Below are positions 55,474-63,841 of a stretch of DNA of 64,000 nucleotides, in pieces. The DNA lies in NCBI GenBank assembly GCA_963787375.1, contig CAWBCR010000026.1, positions 31,981 to 95,980 on the forward strand. Direction: 5' to 3'. The stretch's first letter is position 1. Each line of letters begins with the position of its first letter. The translations under genes were made by a program, and so were the position numbers. The notes below the pieces were generated by a model. That model made no database searches. It was not told the DNA's origin and saw nothing but the letters and a program-made list of their open reading frames with translations. This stretch comes from CAWBCR01 sp963787375. GTDB taxonomy: Bacteria > Chloroflexota > Anaerolineae > Aggregatilineales > UBA3940.

Positions 55474-55764
55474 ATGCCGCGAATTGTATTCGGGCCGGAC
55501 GAATCGCGCGCCGTGGAGGGAATCTCGGCGCTGCTCGACCTGATGCCGCGCCACCCCGGCGAGGACGACTCGGCGCTGGCCCGCCGCCTGGCCGATTGGG
55601 GGCTGGAGCAGGGGCCGGAGGTCCGCTGGGCGGCGATTGTCTTCAGCGCGCTGAGCATGATCAAGGCGCAGGGCCGGGGCGTTCGCTACCCGCAGCTTGC
55701 GTCTATTGGGCTGGACGCGCTGGAGGAGTACAATCAGTCGCTGCGCGGCGAGGCCGGTGCCTAG
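55474..55764 (+). CDS. Small hypothetical protein
   Basis: A 96-residue protein, MPRIVFGPDESRAVEGISAL, LADWGLEQGPEVRWAAIVFS, probably all-helical. No family recognised. It lies between two lipoprotein genes on the same strand, 47 bases after the first. Confidence 0.6.
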   Translation: MPRIVFGPDESRAVEGISALLDLMPRHPGEDDSALARRLADWGLEQGPEVRWAAIVFSALSMIKAQGRGVRYPQLASIGLDALEEYNQSLRGEAGA

Positions 55765-55816
55765 CCGCCTTTCTCGAATGATGAATAGCTGTTGTATCGG
55801 TAAATGGTGAGGTGAA

Positions 55817-56644
55817 ATGAGCTGTCTGATGAAACGCTGGTGGGCGCTGGCCGGCGTCGTCCTGATCGCGGCAGGCTGCACGCCAGGGCCTGCCGCCGTG
55901 CCGACGCCCTTCCGCATTGTCGTGACGGCCACGCCGGACATACCAGCATCCGAGCCGCGCGCCGCCGCCACCGACTCCCTTACGTCGACGCCGATGGCTA
56001 CCGCCAATACGGTCTTTCTGCCGACCGGCAACGTGGCCAACGATCCCAGCTTCGCGTCGTACTGTCCGGCGATCCAGCAGCGCAGCGACTGGGTCTTCAC
56101 GCTGGACTATGGCCGCTCCGGCTTTGAGTGTGAGCACCACCCGGCGCACGTCAAAGGCGAGGGCGCAGGCCGCATCGACGGCTACGACGCACCCTACCAC
56201 GTCTATCTCGCGGAGCACCTCGACTACGGCGCGCCGGGCGCAGTGGTGCGCTTCACGCTCAATTCGTTCACCTGGGAGCCGGAGGTCGCCGAAGTGGGCC
56301 GGCCCAGCCAGACCCAGCGCCCGGAGGAGTGGCCGCAGGTGCGGATCGGGATCGGCGCGCTGGGCGAGAGCGACCCAAGCGCCGACACGATCATCTGGTC
56401 GCAGTGGTATTCGTGGCCGCTCAAGGGGTTCCCGTGGAACTACACCTACACCGCCGAGGACGTGTACCAGGCGATGGGCGTGAACGCCGTGCTCCAGATC
56501 GAGGGGCGTATCTACTACTTCGTCGAGGTGCGCAGCACGGGCCAGGGCTGGCCCCGCTCGGACGTGTTCCTGACCAACGCACGCATCGAGTTCACCGGCT
56601 ACCTGGGCAGCAAACAGGTGCAGTGGTTCGATCCGTCGAAGTAA
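55817..56644 (+). CDS. Lipoprotein, unknown
   Basis: A 275-residue lipoprotein with signal MSCLMKRWWALAGVVLIAAGC. A long Thr/Ala/Pro-rich region leads to a beta-rich domain (SDWVFTLDYGRSGFECEHHP; VRFTLNSFTWEPEVAEVGRP; YFVEVRSTGQGWPRSDV). Cys and His in CEHHP could bind metal. Unknown role. Intact frame, followed by a terminator shared with the convergent lipoprotein gene. Confidence 0.65.
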   Translation: MSCLMKRWWALAGVVLIAAGCTPGPAAVPTPFRIVVTATPDIPASEPRAAATDSLTSTPMATANTVFLPTGNVANDPSFASYCPAIQQRSDWVFTLDYGRSGFECEHHPAHVKGEGAGRIDGYDAPYHVYLAEHLDYGAPGAVVRFTLNSFTWEPEVAEVGRPSQTQRPEEWPQVRIGIGALGESDPSADTIIWSQWYSWPLKGFPWNYTYTAEDVYQAMGVNAVLQIEGRIYYFVEVRSTGQGWPRSDVFLTNARIEFTGYLGSKQVQWFDPSK

Positions 56645-56660
56645 CCTGCCACGCGTTGAC

Positions 56661-56697
56661 AAAACACCCCGCCTCACGTACTGCGTGAGACGGGGTG
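56661..56697 (-). terminator. Terminator of the 57-kb lipoprotein gene
   Basis: CACCCCG-C-CTCACG pairs with CGTGAG-A-CGGGGTG (arms 56665-56678 and 56684-56697); on the minus strand TTTT follows. It lies between convergent lipoprotein genes. Confidence 0.7.
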
Positions 56698-56728
56698 AGT
56701 CCTCAGTAAACTAAAACGCCCGCGTCCG

Positions 56729-57442
56729 TTACGGCGCCGTGCCGACCATCTCCACCGCGTCGATCTCGTCCCAGCCGTTGTGATTCGTCTGGTCGAGATA
56801 GATGACCACCTGGTTCACCGGCGAAGTGATGCCCGACACGGGGATGGTCAGCGTGCGCGGGCACTGGTCGACGACCTGCTCCTGCGCAGTGTAGACGGTC
56901 GCGGCAATGCCGGAGCCATCCACCACGTCGACCTTGACAATTGCGCCGGGGTTGTACGTCTCATAGATGTTGATCTGGGATGGCACAACCGGCGTTGCGT
57001 AGGTCAGCGTGATGTTGTCTACGCCGTCGCTGCTGCTGGTGGCCCACGCCGTCGCGTTGTCGCCGCAGGAAGCGGTGTCGGGCATCGCCGGCGGCCTGCT
57101 GCGCCGACCAGTCGCCGGGCGTGTACTCGCTGGTGGCGGTCGCAGAGCGGCCCACTGGTTCAGCGACGTGCCGCCGCCGGACGGGATCGCCGTCGCGAAG
57201 GCCGCTGTCTCGGCGGCCTGAAGCGTCGGCGCTAACGATGTCCCCGCGGCCTGAAACGTGGGGGCCATGTTGGTCAGCTCGGCCATTGCCGTGGGCATGT
57301 CCTGCATTGATCTGCGTCGCTGCCGATTGAAGTGTCGCGCTGGCGCCGGACAGGCCGGCCAGCGGCCCGCAGGTGCAGGCCAGCGCTGCCAGCATCAGCC
57401 CCGCAACGGCGACGAAACCGAACGCGCGCTTCCGATGAGCAT
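56729..57442 (-). CDS. Lipoprotein with coiled coil and discoidin-like domain (frameshifted)
   Basis: About 235 residues after repair. The signal peptide RAFGFVAVAGLMLAALACTC, a heptad-like segment (TQINAxQDMPTAMAELTNMA ... QAAETAAFATAIP) and a beta-sandwich domain (SSSDGVDNITLTYATPVVP ... YLDQTNHNGWDEIDAVEMVG). The latter looks like a discoidin/F5-8 type carbohydrate- or lipid-binding domain. Indels near 57438, 57305, 57150 and 57083. ATG 57442 has GGAGGAG upstream. First of three similar minus-strand lipoproteins. Confidence 0.55.
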
Positions 57443-57606
57443 TGCTCTCTCCTCCAAAGTGGCGAAAGTGAATGACATTGCAAGCGTCCGCTGCGGCGGG
57501 TTGGGCCGCGCACGGATGCTATACGATTTGTGCTATCCAGCGGAAGGGGCCATCGGTCCAATGGGGATGGATATAGGTGCATCGCGGGCGACCCGCCGGT
57601 CTGCCC

Positions 57607-58345
57607 CTACCGAACGGTGATGGTGTAGTCGCCGGGCACGTACACGTTGACCCGCACGGTGTAGGTGCCGCTCAACTGGAGCGTGGCGGTGATGTGCTCG
57701 CTGCCACCGCTGTCCGTCTGGTCGCTGCGGGCGACGACAGCCCCGTTGGGATCGATCAGCGTGACGCTGGGGTCGGTGCTGCCCACGCCAACGACCTCAA
57801 TCGTGACGGTCTGTCCGCTCTGGCCTTGGAACAGCCAGTTGTGCGCGTCGAACACGCCGCTGATGGTCGCGGTCTGCGTCTGCCCGATGCCAATCGGCTG
57901 GATTTGCGTGGTGTCGTTCTCGTCGCCGCCGGTGAATCCCTGCTGCGCGCTGCCTCCGCCTGACGGCGGGCGGGGGTGGGGTGGCGGTCGGCGAGGCGGT
58001 GGGCGCGCTGCCCCCCGATGGCGGCAGCGGCGTATCGGTCGGCGAACCGGGCAGCGCCGCCGCGTCGACGGTCAGGATCACGGCGGTCTGCGAGGCCTCA
58101 TACTGCGGCGCGAGGGCGGTGCCTTCCTGCATCAGGCGCGTGGTTTCGGCGGCGAACGTCGGCCCGAAGGCAGTCATCTGTGCCGCCAGCGTCGCGTCGA
58201 TCTGGTTGGCGGCAGCACCCGCCGTCGTGGGGACGTTGGCCAGGCTGCCACAGGCACCGGCCAGCATCGCGCCGCCCACGCCCGCCACCACCATTGCCAA
58301 CCGCCACCATCCGGCGCGACTGCGCCACCTGTCGTGTGTATGCAT
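57607..58345 (-). CDS. Lipoprotein with PPC-like domain (frameshifted)
   Basis: About 245 residues. Lipobox GACGSLA, a helical segment (ANQIDATLAAQMTAFGPTFA), a T/P-rich linker, and after the indel near 57965 GGSAQQGFTGGDENDTTQIQ, with a C-terminal beta-sandwich (FDAHNWLFQGQSGQTVTIEV ... GTYTVRVNVYVPGDYTITV). The last domain matches the bacterial pre-peptidase C-terminal (PPC) pattern and is closely related to the next gene. Start 58345 has GAGGAG upstream. Confidence 0.6.
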
Positions 58346-58509
58346 CGGATGCGTCTCCTCAACGTGCATTGTACTGAGCGCGCCGCGAACCCGCCAGATA
58401 TCGCGCGGGGCGCGCCCACAAGAAACAGCCTGCCGGGCGACTCCGGCAGGCTGTTCGATGCGAATGTGAGGGCGGCTCTCGCCCCTACCAGCAGTCCACG
58501 GACTGCCAC

Positions 58510-58992
58510 CTAATTCAGCGTGAGCGTGTACGTCCCCTCGGTGAACACGTCGACGCGGATGGTGTACTGGCCTGCGCTGGGCAGCGTGGCCGTCAGCAGC
58601 GCGTTGTGCCCGCCGCCGCTGTCGTCGTCCTCGCCGACGACGTTGCCGCTGGGGTCGATCAGTTTGACGCGCGGGTCGCAGTCGCCCTGCCCGTTTGCGG
58701 CAATGGTCACCGTCTGCCCGGCGGTGCCCTGGAAGGTCCAGTTGCTCGCGTCGAAGATGCTGCTGAGCGAGCCGGTCTGGCTGCCGCCAACGGTGATCGA
58801 GCCACCGCCTACGGTCGACAGCCCGTCGCCGCCGTCGAAGGTGCTGCTGCTGCCGTTGCCCCCTCCACCGCCGCCGCTCGTCGCGCCCGACGGGATCAGG
58901 CTGGTCAGCGAGCCGCAGGTGCAGGCCATCGTCACCAGCGCCAGCACGGCGACGACGATCAACAGGCGGCGGGTCGTCCGATTGTTGAACAT
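58510..58992 (-). CDS. Lipoprotein with PPC-like domain
   Basis: A 160-residue intact-frame lipoprotein with signal MFNNRTTRRLLIVVAVLALV and lipobox MACTCG, then a Gly/Ser linker and a PPC-like domain (FDASNWTFQGTAGQTVTIAA ... GQYTIRVDVFTEGTYTLTLN). It is a clear paralogue of the 57.6-kb gene. No protease is adjacent, so the domain probably does not serve maturation here. GGAGG precedes the ATG. Confidence 0.65.
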   Translation of the reverse strand: MFNNRTTRRLLIVVAVLALVTMACTCGSLTSLIPSGATSGGGGGGNGSSSTFDGGDGLSTVGGGSITVGGSQTGSLSSIFDASNWTFQGTAGQTVTIAANGQGDCDPRVKLIDPSGNVVGEDDDSGGGHNALLTATLPSAGQYTIRVDVFTEGTYTLTLN

Positions 58993-59102
58993 TGCTTCCT
59001 CCTAAAAAGAGCTGCCGATGGAATTACGTCACGAACATGATCAGCATTTTACTTTAATTGCGCAAAAGGGCCAGTGGCGTGGTAAAGGTCGCCGCCGGGG
59101 CC

Positions 59103-59159
59103 GCCCGGCGATCAATCGCCGGGCTATCATCGATACGCCGGCTGGAAGCCGGCCCGGAA
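59103..59159. repeat. Paired-hairpin element, copy C
   Basis: Stem 1 GCCCGGCGAT/ATCGCCGGGC (59103-59124), linker CTATCATCGATACG, stem 2 GCCGGCT/AGCCGGC (59137-59153), tail CCGGAA. It is the main feature of the 58993-59321 intergenic gap. Confidence 0.85.
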
Positions 59160-59321
59160 GAGTCTGCGCACCACGAGCCGGCTTGAGGCGGCGCATGACA
59201 AACGATCTTCATGCGACCCTCGCCGCGCCTATCGGCCAGGAAAGGGCGATACGCTGGCCCCGCCGACTGAGGGCGTGTACACTTGCGGTTGTAGGCTATC
59301 CAGGCCGGAAAGGACCATCGC

Positions 59322-60084
59322 ATGCCGCACCCACCGCTGCCCAGCCTTGACCACGCCGCGCTGGCGGATGCGCTCGGCACGCTCGCGCCGTCCACGGAGT
59401 ACGCGCGCGGCGTGTGCGATCTGCTGGCGCTGCTGGGCCTGCTGCGCGATGGCGCGACCTCCGGCGAGGTGTCGGCGATGGTGGTGGACAGCCTGCGGGC
59501 GCACCTGGCCGATGGCCTGCCGTTCGCGCTGGCCTGGGACGACCTCGACGCGGAAGGCGTGCGCGGAGTTGACGTGCTGCGCGCCGCCGAAGCGGCCCGC
59601 GCCGCCGCGCTCGACGCGCCGACCCCGGCCCGCGTGGTGCGGGTGGCGCAGGGAGTGGTCAAGGGGCGGGCGGGCGACGACGATCGCTACCTGATGCAGT
59701 TCGACCGGCACGCCGGGCAGTACCAGCCCATCGGCGGGAAGCAGGACCCGGACGACGCCGACTCCGCCGCCGCGCTGCGCCGCGAGATGATGGAGGAACT
59801 GGGCCTGCCATCGCCCGCCGAGTGCGCGCTGACCCCGCTGCTGGCCGACTGGCGCAAGCTGAGCCTCAGCGCGACGTATGGCATCCTGACCGCCTACGCG
59901 TTTGACTTCTACGCCGCCGGCGCGATCCGCTTCCCGATCCGCATCGGCGGGGACACCCGCTGGATCGGGCGCAGGCGAGCTGGCCGCGCTGCGTGCCGAC
60001 GACGGGCGTCCGATCTCGTCGATTTATCACGAAGCGTTGGGCCTCGACCGGCTCGACGCGCTGCCGCCGGAGGTATGGTTGTGA
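59322..60084 (+). CDS. NUDIX hydrolase with N-terminal helical domain (frameshifted)
   Basis: About 253 residues. An N-terminal all-alpha domain (about 1-110) is followed by a NUDIX domain: the box GGKQDPDDADSAAALRREMM continues EELGL, matching GX5EX7REUXEEXGU with one Asp replacing the Glu. After the indel at GGG (near 59968-59970), AGELAALRADDGRPISSIYH leads to the TGA at 60082. It hydrolyses nucleoside diphosphate-linked substrates, or mutagenic NTPs; substrate unknown. The stop overlaps the TPR gene start. Confidence 0.8.
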
Positions 60085-60908
60085 TGGCGACCGCAGATGA
60101 GTACTTCGCACAGGCGCTGGAGCAGCACCGCTCCGGCCACATCATCCAGGCCGTAGAGAACTACGACCGGGCGCTGAACCTCGACCCGACATGGGCCGAC
60201 GTGTACTACAACCGGGGCAACGCCCGCCGCGCGCTGGGCGACCTGGAAGGCGCGCTGGCCGACTACTCGGAGGCCATCAGCCGCGACCCGGACAACCTCG
60301 ACGCGGCGATCAACCGGGGCGGGGTGTGCGCCGAGATGGGCGACTTCGAGGCGGCGATTGCCGACTTCGATTACGCGATCAGCCGCGACACGTCGCTGGT
60401 GGAGGCGTACTTCAATCGGGGCACGGCCTACGCCGACCGGGGCGACTTCGAGGCGGCGGCTACCGACTACGGATCGGTGCTGGGCCTGGACCCGACGCGG
60501 ATCGCCGCGTACCTCAACCGGGCCAACGCCTACCGCGAGCTGGGCTACTACGAGGCGGCTATCGCCGACCTGACCGAGGCGATCCGGCTGAGCCCGCAAA
60601 ACGCCGCGACCTACAACACGCGGGGGATGGTCTACGGGCAGCTAGACAACCTGGAGGCCGCCGAAGCCGACTTCTCGCAGGCGCTGCGGCTGAACAAGCG
60701 GCTGGTCGACGCGTACTACAACCGGGCGACGATCTATCACCGGATGGGCGACCTGACCTCGGCGATTGCCAACTACGAGCGCTACCTGGCGCTGGGCGGC
60801 GGCGAGCAGTACGGCGACCGGGCCGACATCGAGGAGGCGGTGGCCGCGCTGAAGGCGGAGCTTGAGGCGGGAGGCCCGGCTGAGGACGACTCCTCAGGGT
60901 ATGAGTAG
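60084..60908 (+). CDS. TPR protein
   Basis: A 274-residue cytosolic protein of about seven TPRs (YYNRGNARRALGDLEGALAD, AYFNRGTAYADRGDFEAAAT, AYYNRATIYHRMGDLTSAIA and others), ending in an acidic tail (AEDDSSGYE). TPRs form protein-binding scaffolds. It starts at ATG 60084, overlapping the NUDIX stop (TGATG) with GGAGG ten bases upstream, so the two are translationally coupled. Partner unknown. Confidence 0.87.
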   Translation: MATADEYFAQALEQHRSGHIIQAVENYDRALNLDPTWADVYYNRGNARRALGDLEGALADYSEAISRDPDNLDAAINRGGVCAEMGDFEAAIADFDYAISRDTSLVEAYFNRGTAYADRGDFEAAATDYGSVLGLDPTRIAAYLNRANAYRELGYYEAAIADLTEAIRLSPQNAATYNTRGMVYGQLDNLEAAEADFSQALRLNKRLVDAYYNRATIYHRMGDLTSAIANYERYLALGGGEQYGDRADIEEAVAALKAELEAGGPAEDDSSGYE

Positions 60909-61017
60909 GGGGTTGGCTGGAAGGTGGAGGGGGAGGAAGAGATTCACCGCTAAGGCGCAAAGGGCGCAAAGGAAGAGAGAAGATTAACCGCAGAGGCCGC
61001 AGAGGGCGCAGAGAGCC

Positions 61018-61568
61018 CTGTATTCAGTTTGTGGGTGCCCACGGTCGGCGGGGGCCGGGTGGAACACGACGGGGTGGGAAGCCGAGAGTGTGGGCGCGGC
61101 CTCCTGCACACGATGGCTGCCGAAGCGCGGCAAGCTGCCATCGACCTTCCGAGCGCCTGACTCTCCCGCCGCCGCCTCAAGCCCTCGCGGGCGAGTAGCG
61201 ATTCTTGCGGCGGGCGCGCCGCAGGCGCTGTGATGCGGAATCCCGTGTGACCGATATCCTTCCTTCTCGCCACCGAGGCCCCCTGCGCGACAATCCATAG
61301 TCTGCGTCAGGCGGCGGACGGGGCGGGCGCGGCGCGAGGGCTGCGACGTTGGCGGGCGGCGGGGGGACCATCAATATCCCTCTGCCGTGGGTCCCGCCGC
61401 GGGCGCGGCGCGCGCGCGAGCGCCGTGAGATTGCGCGTTTCGCCTTGCGGCGAAACGGGTAGAACTAATGTTCTGTAGGTATTGTAGGGTGGAGAAGGGG
61501 GAAGAGTCAAGGGGTTGGCGTTGATCATCCGTATAACGGGGGGTTAGAGTTTGCTAACCGACCTCACC
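61018..61568. repeat. Dispersed ~555-bp repeat, copy 2
   Basis: Matches 31220-31778 in order, with several indels. It keeps CTGTATTCAGTTTGTGGGTG at its start, CTTCCTTCTCGCCACCGA in the middle and GGTTAGAGTTTGCTAACC at the end. Possible ORFs on the minus strand do not keep one frame across the two copies. Confidence 0.8.
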
Positions 61569-61632
61569 CCCTGACCCCCTCTCCATTAAGATGGAGAGGG
61601 GAACGTCGAGCGCAGCGAGACAGGGGGTGAGG
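61560..61632. repeat. GACCTCACC palindromic repeat
   Basis: Inner hairpin CCCCTCTCC/GGAGAGGGG and outer arms CCTCACCCCCTG/CAGGGGGTGAGG enclose a GAGCGCAGCGAGA segment. Confidence 0.65.
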
Positions 61633-61702
61633 CCCCATTGACCTCCGCCCGTTGCCGGGTGTTTATTAGAAGGTGTACCGCCGTCGAGCCGGAGGAGCCG
61701 CC

Positions 61703-63559
61703 ATGAGCAGTCAACACGATCCCGATGACGAAGCCGCCCTCAGGTCCAGCTACGAAGGCATGGCCCCTGAACATCAGCGGCGCTTCCGGGCGCTGGGGGC
61801 CTTCCCGCCGCCGGAGGCCGACTATGCCACGTGGGCGGTCGCTGCCGTGTGGGGCGACGAGGCCGATCAGGCCGCCGCGTTCCTCGACACGCTAGCCGCG
61901 CGCTCGTTGGTGGTGCGCGCGCCGGATGGCCGCTGGCAGCAGCCCGCCGCCGTTCACGACTACGCGCTGGTTTTGCTGCGCCACGAGGGCGAGGAGCAGG
62001 CCGCCCGCCGCGCCCACGCCGAGGCCTTCGCGCGCTACGCCGAACAGCACTGGAACTGGAACGAGGGTCCCATGCTGGAGCGCGAATACGACAACCTGAA
62101 GGCAGCGTTCGCCTGGGCGCGGGCCGCCCCCGACGCCGACCTGCTGTACCGGCTGGCGTGTAACACCCGCTACCTGACGCTCGCCAGCGGGCGCTGGGGC
62201 GAGGGACGCGAGTGGCTTGAGGCGGCGCTCGGCGCGCTGGGGGATGCGCAGGACGACGAGACACGCAGCCGCCGGGCGAAGTTGCAGAGCGCATCGGGCG
62301 ATCTGGCCTACAATCGCGGCGACTATCCAGAAGCAACGAGGATGTTTGAAGATGCTGCCAAGACAATGCAGGCGCTGGGCGACCGCAAGCAGGCGGCAGC
62401 ATTGCAGGGCAAGCTGGCGGACCTGGCGATGCGGCACGGGGACACCGCCGAGGCCGAGCGGCTGTTCACCTCTGCCATCGACACGATGCAGGCGCTAGGC
62501 GAGCGTCAGCAGGTGGCGGCGATGCAGGGCGCGCTGGCGGACCTGGCGATGATGCGCGGGGAGTACGACGAGGCTGAACGGCTGTACAACGAGTCGATGA
62601 AGACGACGCAGGAGTTGAACGAGCGTCGCACGGTCGCAGTCTTGCAGGGCAAGCTGGCGGACCTGGCGATGCAGCGCGGGGACTACGCCGAGGCCGAGCG
62701 GCTGTTCACATCTGGCATCGATACGATGAAGGTGCTGGGCGACCGCCAGCAGGCGGCTGCCATGCAGGGCGCGCTGGCGGACGTGGCGATGCGGCGCGGG
62801 GACACCGCCGAGGCCGAGCGGCTGTGCAAGGAGTGGCTCACAGCCATGCAGGAACTGGGCGACCGCCGAGAAGTGGCCGTCGCGCAGGGCAAGCTGGCGG
62901 ACCTGGCGATGCAGCGCGGGGACACCGCCGAGGTCGAGCGGCTGAATCGTGAGTACCTGAAAACGGCGCAGGAGATTGGCGACAAACGTGAAGCCGCCGT
63001 CGCGCAGGCCAAGCTGGCGGATCTGGCGATACGGCGCGGGGACTACGACGAGGCCGAGCGGCTATTTCGCCGGGCCTTAGAAACCTTGAAGAGTCTTGGT
63101 GATCTGCAGGGTGTAGCACTCAGTCAGGCACACCTAGCACGGGTCTTGATTGCGACCAATCGCAAGGACGAGGGTTGCGCGCTCTTTGAGCAGGCGGCCA
63201 AAACGCTGCGCGAGATCGGCGACGCGCAGGCGGATGCTGTCGAAGCTGACTGGCACAAGCACTGCGGCGGCAGCGATGCACCCGCACCCCCGACCGACCC
63301 GTTTGACGTCATTGCCAACTACACCATCGCTGTGCTGACGACTGCCTCAGAGCAGAGGGAGGCGTGGTTCAAGAACGTGCGGAAGGTGCGGGCGCAGGCC
63401 GCTCAACACAACGACGCGCCGATGGTCGCGCTGCTGGACGCCGTCACGAAGTTGCTGCTCGGCGATGACCCAGCCGATATCGCACCGCAGTTAGAAGGCC
63501 CATACAAAGCCTGCTGGGAGCGCATCGTCGCGGGGGTGGGGAAGGGCCAAGCGGACTGA
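61703..63559 (+). CDS. STAND-derived TPR protein without NTPase, with shared C-terminal domain
   Basis: A 618-residue protein. It starts at the winged-helix region usually placed after a STAND NTPase (SSYEGMAPEHQRRFRALGAF, ARSLVVRAPDGRWQQPAAVH), with no P-loop upstream. It has six almost identical 40-residue TPR-like repeats (about 235-470) and a C-terminal ~85-residue domain (NYTIAVLTTASEQREAWF ... YKACWERIVAGVG) shared with the 37-38.9-kb proteins. It may bind STAND partners or act as a sensor without ATP. ATG 61703 has GGAGGAG upstream. Confidence 0.8.
   Translation: MSSQHDPDDEAALRSSYEGMAPEHQRRFRALGAFPPPEADYATWAVAAVWGDEADQAAAFLDTLAARSLVVRAPDGRWQQPAAVHDYALVLLRHEGEEQAARRAHAEAFARYAEQHWNWNEGPMLEREYDNLKAAFAWARAAPDADLLYRLACNTRYLTLASGRWGEGREWLEAALGALGDAQDDETRSRRAKLQSASGDLAYNRGDYPEATRMFEDAAKTMQALGDRKQAAALQGKLADLAMRHGDTAEAERLFTSAIDTMQALGERQQVAAMQGALADLAMMRGEYDEAERLYNESMKTTQELNERRTVAVLQGKLADLAMQRGDYAEAERLFTSGIDTMKVLGDRQQAAAMQGALADVAMRRGDTAEAERLCKEWLTAMQELGDRREVAVAQGKLADLAMQRGDTAEVERLNREYLKTAQEIGDKREAAVAQAKLADLAIRRGDYDEAERLFRRALETLKSLGDLQGVALSQAHLARVLIATNRKDEGCALFEQAAKTLREIGDAQADAVEADWHKHCGGSDAPAPPTDPFDVIANYTIAVLTTASEQREAWFKNVRKVRAQAAQHNDAPMVALLDAVTKLLLGDDPADIAPQLEGPYKACWERIVAGVGKGQAD
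62403..63080 (+). repeat. Six tandem 120-bp coding repeats
   Basis: The segment CAGGG(C)AAGCTGGCGG recurs at 62405, 62525, 62645, 62765, 62885 and 63005, exactly 120 bases apart. Copies alternate between a QGKLADLAM and a QGALADxAM form up to the fifth. Confidence 0.9.
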
Positions 63560-63647
63560 ACCTCGCGCGCTGCCCGGCGGCGAGGAAAACCGGAGCGCGC
63601 GCGGCGGCTACCCGATCTCGATCAGCGGGACGCCCAGCACACGGGCA

Positions 63648-63830
63648 GCGGACCTCACCCCTACCCCCTCTCCACCTGGTGGAGAGGGGGAACACAACGC
63701 GGGCGCATGATGGCGGAGTTTACCCCCTGTATCTGGTGGACAGGGAGAAAGGGAGTGCATGGGAGAGGAGTCCAACCCCTCTCCACCAGGTGGAGAGGGG
63801 TTGGCGAGCGAAGCGAGACGGGGTGAGGTC
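63648..63830. repeat. GACCTCACC palindromic repeat (large)
   Basis: Outer arms GACCTCACCCC and GGGGTGAGGTC enclose two CTCTCCACC(A/T)GGTGGAGAG hairpins, separated by about 90 bases. It covers most of the gap between the STAND-derived and DUF559 genes. Confidence 0.65.
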
Positions 63831-63841
63831 AGAAAGGGCAC

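Larger units (their letters stand above)
60909..61702. other. Gene-free repeat region
   Basis: Between the TPR gene and the STAND-derived gene. It has a short CGCAAAGG/CGCAGAGG-rich stretch (60950-61015), the second 555-bp repeat and a GACCTCACC hairpin repeat. No coding frame is conserved between repeat copies. Confidence 0.7.

Noticed and set aside
62403..63080. Regular 120-bp tandem repeats that could suggest a CRISPR array
   Set aside because: The units are 40-codon, in-frame TPR-like protein repeats with no unique spacers.
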